Part shown: positions 1-6,697 of the stretch, piece after piece | Numbering within the stretch: the first letter of the stretch is position 1 | Layout: every line of letters starts with the position of its first letter | NCBI GenBank assembly: GCA_027031185.1 | Contig: JALVEF010000079.1 | Coordinates: forward strand, 1 to 16,019 | Source of the DNA: Saprospiraceae bacterium | GTDB taxonomy: Bacteria > Bacteroidota > Bacteroidia > Chitinophagales > Saprospiraceae | Length of the DNA: 16,019 nucleotides | Direction of reading: 5' to 3' | The notes under the pieces: model-generated | The model's database searches: none | Told to the model about the DNA's origin: nothing | The model's input: the letters and a program-made list of their open reading frames with translations, nothing else | Program-made: the position numbers and the translations under genes

Positions 1-748
1 CAGGCAGGCGCGCCATTTTACCTTTGCCGTCATCTATTTGGGGCAGCAAAACATCATCGGGGGACTGGCCGAAGCCATGCCGGAAAAAGACTATCGCCAA
101 ATGCGCACGGACTTAACGCAAGCCTTCGGACATCCGGATCTTGGCAGGGTGTTTTCTCTGATGAATACCTATTTTGAAGGGGCCCGCTTTTCGATTTGGG
201 AGCTCTTTGTAGATGAAAGACAGCGCATCCTCAATGAGATGCTGCAAGAGAGTATGGACAGATCTGCCAAGCACCTGGAAGAAATCTACCGTGACAATTA
301 TCAACTGATGGCAGCCCTGCACCATGCGGATATGCACATACCGGATGCCTTCCTGGCCGCTGCCGAATTTGTCATAAACCGACGGCTGGATAACTTCCTG
401 AATGAACCCAAACCCGATGCCCGACGGCTGGAGCAAATCGTCGAAGAAAAAGCGCGCTGGAATCTGCGCCTGACCAATCCCGAAAAACTCAATCTCCAGG
501 CCGGCGAACTCGTCTTCCGCGAGGTAAAAAAGATCACCCTATCGCACGCATCCAGTGTGCAAATGCGCAACCTGCTCCGCATCACGGCCCTGATCGAACA
601 ACTGGGACTCCGACCCAATTTGTGGAAAAGCCAAAACCTGTTTTACCGGATGATCCAAGGTCTGCGAAAGCGCCACTGGGACTATCACAGCATCGAATGG
701 CAGCAAGCCTTCTTGCAACTCGGACAATACCTGCGTATGGAAGTGTGA
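1..748 (+). CDS. GH57-type glycosidase C-terminal region (DUF3536), partial at 5' end
   Basis: The reading frame is open from base 2 at the window edge to the TGA at 746-748, so this is the last ~248 residues of a longer protein. A TTG at 38 is not a credible start because the coding sequence continues upstream as ...HFTFAVIYLGQQNIIGG. That segment, the central FSLMNTYF...LFVDERQRIL stretch and the terminal LWKSQNLFYRM followed by LGQYLRMEV all fit the DUF3536 domain, which follows an N-terminal GH57 (alpha-amylase/alpha-mannosidase-like) catalytic domain in large bacterial proteins of about 800 residues. The catalytic domain lies outside the window. Likely a cytoplasmic polysaccharide-processing enzyme; the substrate cannot be inferred from this part. 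It converges with the OmpA gene, with 32 nt between the stops. Family recognised from memory of conserved blocks, no search run. Confidence 0.78.
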   Translation, partial: RQARHFTFAVIYLGQQNIIGGLAEAMPEKDYRQMRTDLTQAFGHPDLGRVFSLMNTYFEGARFSIWELFVDERQRILNEMLQESMDRSAKHLEEIYRDNYQLMAALHHADMHIPDAFLAAAEFVINRRLDNFLNEPKPDARRLEQIVEEKARWNLRLTNPEKLNLQAGELVFREVKKITLSHASSVQMRNLLRITALIEQLGLRPNLWKSQNLFYRMIQGLRKRHWDYHSIEWQQAFLQLGQYLRMEV

Positions 749-764
749 CGGAGTTTGCCCGTCA
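746..764. other. Small hairpin between convergent stops
   Basis: TGACGG (746-751) and CCGTCA (759-764) form a 6-bp stem with a 7-nt loop starting at the stop codon of the DUF3536 gene. There is no T-run after it, so it is at best a weak or factor-dependent 3' end. No better terminator is visible in the 32-nt gap to the OmpA gene. Confidence 0.3.
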
Positions 765-780
765 GACGGTCCACCCGTCA

Positions 781-2058
781 TCACTCATCAAGAATCTTGA
801 TCTCGACGCGCTGATTTTTCTTTCTGCCTTCGCGCGTCGTGTTGGTAGCTACGGGCCTGGTCTTGCCATACCCTTTATACGTAATGCGCGCCGGATCAAT
901 ACCCCGGCGAATCAGGGCATCGGCGACTGCTTTGGCCCGTCGCTCGGACAGCTTGTTACAAAAAGGTGTATCGCAGCGGTTGTTGGTATGCCCCCCCACC
1001 TCAATGCGAATGGTGGGATGCTCTTTCAGAAAGTTGGCCACTTCATCCAGTACGGCCTTACCCGAAGCGGGAATCTCGGCAGAATCAGCTTTGAAGTTCA
1101 AGTTTCTGATCCGTAGAATCTGTCCACTGGTGACCTTCTCATTCAATTCAGGCATGATGACCTTTTCAGCCGGTGTAGGGCGCGTATTATCCACCACCGG
1201 ATTTTCAGGCTCCGGTTTAGGTTTGGGTTTGTTTGCCGGCTTGGCAGCCGGCGCGGTCGGCTTGGCGGGTTTGGATGCTTTGGGCGGCGCATCACGGTGC
1301 GGCTGTACAGGTGGTTCCACAGGCTGGCTATCGAGATGGCGCACCTTGTCCAGCACAGCGATGGCATCATCCTCACACGTTACTTCAAATATATTGGTAG
1401 CGTCATCCACAAGCACATTGCCGTTGTAAGAGAAAAGCGTAGGCGTCTTGTAAAAGGCCTCGATAATCAGATAATTGTAGTCGCGCAGTGGTTTGAGCTT
1501 GAAGTTATAGTTCTTCCACTTGGTATTGATGACCACCTTGCTCTCCGCCAGTACTTCGCGCCGGTCGCAGGGCGCGTTGCCGCCCCAGATGCGCACGCGG
1601 GCCGGTGTGACATAGTGAGCAGTCTGGCCGGTCTTGCGGGAAATACTGACATAGGACTCCGACCGGGCCAGCATCAAAGAGAAAGCGTAGCACCGGCCAT
1701 GTTTTAGTGGCTTGGAAAGACGCTGGGACATGGCTTCATACGTATCATTGTCCCGCACGACCATCCCCACATAAGACTTACCGCTATGGGGCGGCCGCGT
1801 ACACTGAAACTCACCCGGCTGGATATCATAAGGCGTCTCTCCCGGAAACGAACAATCGGTCCAGCCCATCGCCTCATATCTCGCCTGCCCTTCAAAAGAG
1901 GGATTTCGCAAGAAGATGGTATCCAGCGGCTTTTGGGCTATACCATCCCAAGGAAAAAAGAAAAAAGCAAACACCGGCAGCCACAAACCGCGACCGGCCG
2001 GACGAAATGATTGGAAACGGAAAAAAAATCGGTACTGCATTGCTTCCTGATTGGTCAT
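781..2058 (-). CDS. Secreted OmpA-family protein with N-terminal jelly-roll-like domain
   Basis: The 425-residue protein has a signal-peptide-like N-terminus (aromatic-rich hydrophobic run to about residue 40, probable cut after GIAQ). A domain of ~180 residues follows (about 48-228; NPSFEG start, several Cys, beta-rich) and resembles carbohydrate-binding-like jelly rolls. A Pro/Lys/Ala linker (about 245-300) leads to a C-terminal OmpA domain (about 312-423). The OmpA domain keeps NFKADSAEI, GHTNN, LSERRAKAVADAL, KGYGKTRPVATN and GRKKNQRVEI, the usual peptidoglycan-anchoring signature in its Bacteroidota form (GHTN rather than GHTD). Probably periplasmic or outer-membrane associated, tethering the envelope to peptidoglycan. 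The start is uncertain: ATG at 2058 or seven codons later at 2040, which gives a more conventional signal peptide. No clear promoter seen; an inserted mobile element begins 80 nt upstream. Confidence 0.85.
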   Translation of the reverse strand: MTNQEAMQYRFFFRFQSFRPAGRGLWLPVFAFFFFPWDGIAQKPLDTIFLRNPSFEGQARYEAMGWTDCSFPGETPYDIQPGEFQCTRPPHSGKSYVGMVVRDNDTYEAMSQRLSKPLKHGRCYAFSLMLARSESYVSISRKTGQTAHYVTPARVRIWGGNAPCDRREVLAESKVVINTKWKNYNFKLKPLRDYNYLIIEAFYKTPTLFSYNGNVLVDDATNIFEVTCEDDAIAVLDKVRHLDSQPVEPPVQPHRDAPPKASKPAKPTAPAAKPANKPKPKPEPENPVVDNTRPTPAEKVIMPELNEKVTSGQILRIRNLNFKADSAEIPASGKAVLDEVANFLKEHPTIRIEVGGHTNNRCDTPFCNKLSERRAKAVADALIRRGIDPARITYKGYGKTRPVATNTTREGRKKNQRVEIKILDE

Positions 2059-2138
2059 ACACGGACGCCGCGGCCCCTACTACGGGCGCTGCGACACGGA
2101 TAGAAGCGTACGCTAATCCTGTCCGCATACAAAAACGA

Positions 2139-2217
2139 GCAACTGTTTAGGTGCTTCTGTTTTTTGGGATAAAACAGGCACTTTGGCGCAAAAACAGCGT
2201 GACACCTAAACAGCTAC
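2139..2217 (+). mobile_element. MITE-like element, copy 1 (IS66-type ends, 8-bp duplication)
   Basis: A 79-bp element with terminal inverted repeats: CTGTTTAGGTG (2143-2153) is the exact reverse complement of CACCTAAACAG (2203-2213). An internal hairpin CTGTTTT/AAAACAG lies at 2157-2163 and 2171-2177. It is flanked by a perfect 8-bp direct repeat AAAAACGA (2131-2138 and 2218-2225), as expected of a target-site duplication. The core GCGCAAAAACA (2186-2196) recurs as its reverse complement in copy 2 (15601-15611), showing homology beyond the ends. Compared with copy 2 it carries about 22 extra bases in the middle. It encodes nothing. The 8-bp duplication and the GTAA-type tips seen intact in copy 2 fit the IS66 family (family knowledge), suggesting a non-autonomous derivative. 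Confidence 0.85.
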
Positions 2218-2333
2218 AAAAACGAAATAATAACGATTATATTTGACGATCCCCCAACTATCCACCCCACGCCCCAAAAGATGTACGGCGGTATAATGGT
2301 TCAGCGATTCGGCGGACTTACTTGTGTGGATTC

Positions 2334-2390
2334 ATGACTGTGTGGGTGTTCCTGTTGTTAGCACAAAACAGCGGGAACCTAAGCCGTGAC
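2334..2390 (+). mobile_element. MITE-like element, copy 3 (diverged)
   Basis: A 57-nt stretch that aligns end to end with the reverse complement of copy 2, with one compensating pair of 1-nt indels and about three quarters identity by hand. Shared blocks include GACTGT/AACTGT, GGTGnTCCT, TTAGC, CAAAA and CGGG followed by ACCTAA. Its ends (ATGACTG and CCGTGAC) no longer form a perfect inverted repeat. The flanks GTGGATTC (2326-2333) and CTTGATTC (2391-2398) match at 6 of 8 positions, consistent with an old, decayed 8-bp target duplication. It ends 25 nt from the gcdH stop. The identity rests on a hand alignment and is less certain than copies 1 and 2. Confidence 0.68.
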
Positions 2391-2415
2391 CTTGATTCAG
2401 CACTACCTGCTGTGT

Positions 2416-3600
2416 TTATTTGAAGGCATTGAGTCCTGTGACATCCATCCCCGTAATGAGGAGATGAATATCATGCGTGCCCTCATACGTGAGCACCGTT
2501 TCCAAATTCATCATGTGCCGCATGACGGGATACTCGTTGGTAATGCCCATACCACCGTGAATCTGGCGTGCCTCGCGCGCCACCTGCAAAGCCATCAGGA
2601 CGTTGTTGCGTTTGGCCATCGAAATTTGAGCCGGGGTGGCGCGGCCTTCGTTGGCAAGCGTACCGAGTCGCCAGGCGAGGAGCTGGGCCTTGGTGATTTC
2701 GGTGATCATCTCCGCCAGTTTTTTTTGAGTCAACTGGAACTGACCGATCGGCTTGCCAAATTGGATACGCTCTTTCGAGTAGCGAAGCGCCGAGTCATAG
2801 CAGTCCAGGGCGGCACCGATGGCTCCCCAGGCGATGCCGTAGCGTGCCTTTGACAGGCAGCTCAACGGCCCTTTCAATCCCTCGACGCCGGGCAAGACGT
2901 TGGTTTTGGGCACACGCACGTCTTCAAAGACCAGCTCACCGGTGATGGAGGCGCGCAGCGACCACTTGCCGTGAATTTCGGGAGCGGAAAAGCCCTTCAT
3001 TCCTTTTTCCACAATTAGCCCGATGATCTTGCCGTCTTCCCGTTTGGCCCACACCACGGCGATATCTGCCACGGGCGAGTTGGTAATCCACATCTTGGCC
3101 CCATTGAGAATGTAGGCATCGCCGTCATCTTTTACATGCGTCACCATACCGGCGGGATTGGACCCATGATCCGGCTCCGTCAGACCGAAGCAGCCGATGA
3201 GCTCGCCGGTGCCGAGTTTGGGCAGGTATTTTTTCTTTTGTTCCTCGGAACCATACTTAAAGATGGGATACATGACGAGTGAGCCCTGTACCGAAGCCAT
3301 AGACCGGATACCGGAGTCGCCGCGTTCCAGTTCTTGCATGATCACGCCGTAGGCAATTTCGTCCATACCGCCGCCACCGTATTCAACGGGCAGACTGGGG
3401 CCATAAGCTCCGATTTCGCCCAGCTCTTTGAAAAGATGCACGGGACATTCGGCGCGGTTGGCATAGTCCTCGATGATAGGCGTCACAGCCTGCTTGACCC
3501 AGTCACGGACCGCAGCGCGCGCCATTTTGTGCTCATCCGTCAAAAGCTCATCCACCAGATAATAATCATGTGCCTGGTATCGGTCCTCCTTGTGTGCCAT
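2416..3600 (-). CDS. gcdH: Glutaryl-CoA dehydrogenase
   Basis: An acyl-CoA dehydrogenase of 394 residues that closely resembles the glutaryl-CoA branch, oxidising and decarboxylating glutaryl-CoA to crotonyl-CoA in lysine/tryptophan breakdown with FAD. Visible hallmarks are GIRSMASVQGSLVM (its Arg matches the carboxylate-binding Arg94 of human GCDH), GCFGLTEPDHGSNP and MWITNSP (FAD-binding region), KWSLRASITGELVF, SKARYGIAWG, KERIQFGKPIGQFQL, and the catalytic Glu in TYEGTHDIH (about residue 373). The start is placed at the ATG ending at 3600, because homologues begin near KEDRYQAHDYY and the preceding bases are A-rich; an in-frame ATG at 3636 would add 12 unlikely residues. It lies about 108 nt downstream of folB-CWC, so it may be co-transcribed or have its own promoter; no convincing -7 box was found. 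Confidence 0.9.
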   Translation of the reverse strand: MAHKEDRYQAHDYYLVDELLTDEHKMARAAVRDWVKQAVTPIIEDYANRAECPVHLFKELGEIGAYGPSLPVEYGGGGMDEIAYGVIMQELERGDSGIRSMASVQGSLVMYPIFKYGSEEQKKKYLPKLGTGELIGCFGLTEPDHGSNPAGMVTHVKDDGDAYILNGAKMWITNSPVADIAVVWAKREDGKIIGLIVEKGMKGFSAPEIHGKWSLRASITGELVFEDVRVPKTNVLPGVEGLKGPLSCLSKARYGIAWGAIGAALDCYDSALRYSKERIQFGKPIGQFQLTQKKLAEMITEITKAQLLAWRLGTLANEGRATPAQISMAKRNNVLMALQVAREARQIHGGMGITNEYPVMRHMMNLETVLTYEGTHDIHLLITGMDVTGLNAFK

Positions 3601-3708
3601 AGATTGTGTTTTTGTGTGTTGGGTACAGTGTGCCATCCGGTTTCGGGCGTGGGGCCCATTTATAGACGGCGGCGAAGTTAGGACAATTTTAGCAACAGAC
3701 CATACTAC

Positions 3709-4236
3709 TCAGACGTCCTCCTCCACTTTGGCATAATCTGCCAGACAGGTGGGACAGAGGCAGGTAGTACCGTACTGTTCATGGATCTTGGTGCGCGTAG
3801 CGGCGGGGATATAAAACGAGTGACACCAGCAACTGTCATTGGAGTAGCAGATCATATCCTTGCCGCATCGTCCGCACTCCTTGACAAAGCTGAACTCCTC
3901 TTCCACGACTGCGGCACCGACCCGCCCGCCCAAAGGGGGATGGAGCTTGGCTATCTTTATGCGCAGTTGTTCGATGTTGGAAAAGCTGTGCATCAATTCG
4001 GTGGCCAGGTCGTGCAAGACACTTTCGATGAGCTCCATGGGCCGCTGCATCACACCCTTGCAAATCTGATAGACAGCCTCGTAGTTGATGGTTTGCGACA
4101 AGTCATCGGAGGAGCCCGCCTCATCCAGATCAGCTTCGATGGCAATATCCACGATATACTCGCCGCCGAGGATTTTCTCCTCCGGATAGACGCCATGAAA
4201 CGCATGAAATTTCATTCCTTTCAGTGATAGTTGCAT
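3709..4236 (-). CDS. folB: Dihydroneopterin aldolase fused to a cysteine-rich CWC domain
   Basis: Residues 1 to ~115 are a FolB domain, the folate-pathway enzyme that cleaves dihydroneopterin to hydroxymethyl-dihydropterin and glycolaldehyde. It shows FHGVYPEE with the catalytic-region Glu, SDDLSQTINYEAV, ELIESVLHDLA, and the Lys of KIAKLHPPL (about 97). The frame then continues without a break into ~55 residues with eight Cys (121, 124, 130, 136, 138, 159, 161, 164) in the order CxxC, C, CxC, CxCxxC. This matches the cysteine-rich CWC family, a small probable zinc-binding domain of unknown role usually encoded alone. FolB proteins are normally about 120 residues, so this is a C-terminal extension. 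The start follows the kinase stop by one nucleotide, pointing to translational coupling. Confidence 0.85.
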   Translation of the reverse strand: MQLSLKGMKFHAFHGVYPEEKILGGEYIVDIAIEADLDEAGSSDDLSQTINYEAVYQICKGVMQRPMELIESVLHDLATELMHSFSNIEQLRIKIAKLHPPLGGRVGAAVVEEEFSFVKECGRCGKDMICYSNDSCWCHSFYIPAATRTKIHEQYGTTCLCPTCLADYAKVEEDV

Positions 4237-4237
4237 G

Positions 4238-5560
4238 TCATTTGTCTGTTTGATGAGCGGGGGAGCGGGCCTCAGATACCTTTTCTTGCCGGTGAATCGG
4301 GATAGAAATCACCACAGTCGTACCTTGGCCCGGCTTACTATCCAGACGAATCTGCCAGCCGTGCTTCCTGCATATATTTTTTACATAGAAAAGTCCCAGG
4401 CCGAAGCCTTTGACATTGTGCACATTGCCGGTCGGAATCCGGAAAAACTTGCGGAACACCTTATGCTGGTATTCCTTGGGAATACCAATACCCTTGTCGC
4501 TGACCGAAATCACGACTTTCTTGCCCTGTATCTTCGCCGCCAATCGGATGTCCAGCCTGTCTTTGCTGTACTTGATGGCATTGTCCAGCAAGTTGTGCAA
4601 GATATTGGTCAAGTGCAGTTTGTCGGCACGTACCCATATCGTATCGGAGGGTAGCTCCAGCTCAAATTGTCCGTCTTGCTCATCCACGCGCAACTGCACC
4701 GAATAAGCAATACTCCGGAGCAGCTCATTGAGATTCAGGTCTTCCTTTTTAAGTGCAAAATCGCGCTTCTCAATGCGGGCAAACTGGAGCACTTTTTCCA
4801 CCTGATTATTCAGGCGCATGTTTTGTTCCTTTATGATGTTGGCGTACTGCAGCAGACGTTTGTTTTGCTGGATCTCGGGCGTGCGCAAAAGGACATCGGA
4901 AGAAATGTTTACCGTGGAGATCGGAGTCTTAAACTCGTGGGTCATGTTGTTGATAAAGTCCTTTTGCATTTCGGATAGTCGTTTTTGGCGCAGGATGACA
5001 GAAAGCGAATAGGCAAAGAAAATCACAGAAAGGAGCAAGAGCAAACTCAAAATAATCGGGAAGGCCATACCCGAAAAGATAAACTTGTCCCGGTCGGGAA
5101 AGCGGACTCCGAAGTAATAAATGAAGCTGTCATCCACGGGCAGTTCCTTGGTCACAACGGTATCCATGGAAGAATTGGACGAAAAGGAGACATATTTTTG
5201 CCGCACCATCTTGTCAGTCTCACAGTTATATATGCCGTATTCAAAGTCCTCGTGCAGCGCTACTTCGTTAAATTCTTTTTTAAGGAAAAACTCCAGATTG
5301 TCCGCATCAAACGAGTTATTGACATTGACGATATAGTAGTTGGGCTCCACGCGCTTGATCAGGTCTTGTGCAGGCACGTCACTACCTGTCATTGTCACCA
5401 GATCTTTGGCTACTTCGGTGAGTGCCGTTGTGACCTTTTGGTGAAATTTCTTTTCATTGAGCTTCCAGCTCTTGGTAATCCAATAGGCCTCTACCAAAAA
5501 AATAGACAGAATCGCCAATGTGCCCAAAAGGACCACTCGCAATATGGTGCTCTTCTTCAT
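4238..5560 (-). CDS. Two-TM sensor histidine kinase (PorY-like architecture)
   Basis: A 440-residue inner-membrane kinase. TM1 is about residues 7-27, a periplasmic sensor of ~130 residues follows, and TM2 is about 163-190. The cytoplasmic part has the H-box MTHEFKTPIS (His208), N-box NLLDNAIKYS, G1 DKGIGIP, an F-box around 369-373 and G2 GFGLGLFYV, so it looks catalytically complete. There is no HAMP, PAS or fused receiver domain, and no response regulator is adjacent. The N-terminus (AYWITKSWKLNEKKF) resembles the phylum's kinases of the PorY type, the partner of PorX in Porphyromonas, and a PorX is encoded about 8 kb away; partnership is inference. It is followed with a 1-nt gap by folB-CWC. 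A TATCTTTG box lies 5 nt before the ATG. Confidence 0.88.
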   Translation of the reverse strand: MKKSTILRVVLLGTLAILSIFLVEAYWITKSWKLNEKKFHQKVTTALTEVAKDLVTMTGSDVPAQDLIKRVEPNYYIVNVNNSFDADNLEFFLKKEFNEVALHEDFEYGIYNCETDKMVRQKYVSFSSNSSMDTVVTKELPVDDSFIYYFGVRFPDRDKFIFSGMAFPIILSLLLLLSVIFFAYSLSVILRQKRLSEMQKDFINNMTHEFKTPISTVNISSDVLLRTPEIQQNKRLLQYANIIKEQNMRLNNQVEKVLQFARIEKRDFALKKEDLNLNELLRSIAYSVQLRVDEQDGQFELELPSDTIWVRADKLHLTNILHNLLDNAIKYSKDRLDIRLAAKIQGKKVVISVSDKGIGIPKEYQHKVFRKFFRIPTGNVHNVKGFGLGLFYVKNICRKHGWQIRLDSKPGQGTTVVISIPIHRQEKVSEARSPAHQTDK

Positions 5561-5565
5561 GGCGA

Positions 5566-5573
5566 CAAAGATA
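5566..5573 (-). promoter_or_regulatory. Candidate -7 box before the histidine kinase
   Basis: On the minus strand the sequence reads TATCTTTG, an exact TAnnTTTG match, ending 5 nt before the kinase ATG at 5560. No TTTG is present at the expected -33 spacing. If real, the transcript would be nearly leaderless. Confidence 0.3.
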
Positions 5574-5733
5574 GGACTTCCCTGCCATTATAGCTCCGGT
5601 GGCTGATTTTGCGTTTGGACATTTGATGTGCGCAAGGCAACGGCAGCTTTCAATTCTCCTTGGCGCACTTTGCGACAAACTTCGCGCCCTTCGCCGTCAG
5701 GCGATGTGTGTCCAAACCTGAACGATAGCCGCC
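5574..5733. other. Spacer with long-range inverted repeats
   Basis: The spacer between the lipoprotein stop and the kinase start holds GTTTGGACA (5613-5621) facing TGTCCAAAC (5709-5717). Inside these, TGCGCAAGG and CCTTGGCGCA form an imperfect pair. A folded RNA or the relic of a repeat is possible. No coding capacity and no typical terminator T-run. Confidence 0.3.
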
Positions 5734-6639
5734 TCAGAGCGCATTAAGGGCCAGCACGATATTGTCCAGAGCCATGGGAGCAGGGTCAAGTGTTTGTTTT
5801 TCAATGCCATCCACGGTCAAATGCATCTTGACAAAGCGATAGCTTTCATCCTCTTGTTGGATGACCACCAAGTCCCCTTCGCTGCCATCAGGCAACATCC
5901 CGGTATATATACCCGAATCACTATCCTGCTTGAGTTCGACTACTGCAAAAGTATCTTTGAATACGAAATACACCTTCGTCCCTTCAGGCCCGATTGGACT
6001 CCTCAGCGAGACGCGCAATTCTGCATCTGACACAGACATGAAAGTTCCCAAGCCAATCCATTCCAATACAGGCACCTCGTATTCCAATCCGGTATGGACC
6101 TGGCCGTTGACGGTCCAGGACGCGGTCTCCACCTGTCCCGCCATCGCTTCCCAGGCAAAATCGTCCGGGGTATCAAATCTGCCGTGCAAGACCACTTTAC
6201 CTGTGGTATCGGCCGGCATGGATATGCGTACATATATCTGCTGCCCAGACTTCAAATAGGCCGGCTTCGTATCTGCATAGGCCTTTATCATCAAGCTATG
6301 ATGATTGATGACAGGCTGATCATCCAAGTTTGAGTTCAAATAGAAAAAGATCAAATCCGACTTCTTGGTGACGTCCCGGATGACGAGATAAGCCGTTCCG
6401 TCAATATCCGTGCCGGTACCATCCACGAAACTATGGGCGGGGATGGTCAGCACAGTGCCGCCGGGGAGCATCACCTCACTTTCTACACCGGCATCAAACG
6501 CCCGCACAATGGGTGCCCTATACAGCACCTCCGGCCACTGGACGGCGGTCTCACGGAGCGGCACAAATTCATCCACGTCTTTTTGACACGAGACAGCAAT
6601 GAAAAAAACAAAAATCCAGAAATATGATTTAAGACTCAT
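5734..6639 (-). CDS. Lipoprotein of unknown function
   Basis: The 301-residue protein begins with a lipoprotein signal (hydrophobic YFWIFVFFIAVSC, lipid-attachment Cys18 followed by QKD), so it should be anchored in the inner or outer membrane facing the periplasm or surface. The mature part is beta-rich and mostly soluble. The segment LPGGTVLTIPAHSFVDGTGTD...GTAYLVIRD resembles a recurrent motif in Bacteroidota surface proteins (GG-xx-IP-A-x-FVD-x-xG), but I cannot assign a named family or an activity. It is the last gene behind the ECF sigma factor and its anti-sigma/beta-barrel protein, separated from the latter by 58 nt that include a strong hairpin. The context suggests a target or partner of that envelope-sensing system. 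Confidence 0.8.
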   Translation of the reverse strand: MSLKSYFWIFVFFIAVSCQKDVDEFVPLRETAVQWPEVLYRAPIVRAFDAGVESEVMLPGGTVLTIPAHSFVDGTGTDIDGTAYLVIRDVTKKSDLIFFYLNSNLDDQPVINHHSLMIKAYADTKPAYLKSGQQIYVRISMPADTTGKVVLHGRFDTPDDFAWEAMAGQVETASWTVNGQVHTGLEYEVPVLEWIGLGTFMSVSDAELRVSLRSPIGPEGTKVYFVFKDTFAVVELKQDSDSGIYTGMLPDGSEGDLVVIQQEDESYRFVKMHLTVDGIEKQTLDPAPMALDNIVLALNAL

Positions 6640-6653
6640 TATCCTGCACTTTG

Positions 6654-6694
6654 CGTCCTGTCATACGAGTGCGGCGCGCTCGTATGACAGGACG
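6654..6694. repeat. Strong 16-bp hairpin between two operon genes
   Basis: The arm at 6654-6669 (CGTCCTGTCATACGAG) is perfectly complementary to 6679-6694, with a 9-nt GC-rich loop. It begins 3 nt after the stop of the anti-sigma/beta-barrel gene and ends 14 nt before the lipoprotein ATG. No T-run follows on either strand, so it is not a standard intrinsic terminator. It could be an mRNA stabiliser or processing site, or could tune translation of the lipoprotein. Confidence 0.8.
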
Positions 6695-6697
6695 GGC

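Larger units (their letters stand above)
2059..2415. other. Gene-free stretch between ompA-like gene and gcdH
   Basis: This 357-nt region should contain the OmpA-family promoter on the minus strand and the 3' end of gcdH. It contains no credible coding sequence. It holds two copies of a small inverted-repeat element (2139-2217 and 2334-2390) in the same orientation. A TATATTTG at 2238-2245 resembles a plus-strand -7 box, but no gene lies downstream on that strand. Confidence 0.8.

Noticed and set aside
622..1429. Long plus-strand open frames over the OmpA-family gene
   Set aside because: They are antisense shadows of a protein with clear OmpA motifs and show no recognisable features of their own.
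2238..2245. TATATTTG as a plus-strand -7 box
   Set aside because: No -33 TTTG at the right distance and no gene downstream on that strand; probably chance in an A/T-rich patch.
3601..3636. Upstream ATG of gcdH adding 12 residues
   Set aside because: The extra residues do not resemble homologue N-termini, and the ATG at 3600 has an A-rich leader and gives the usual length.
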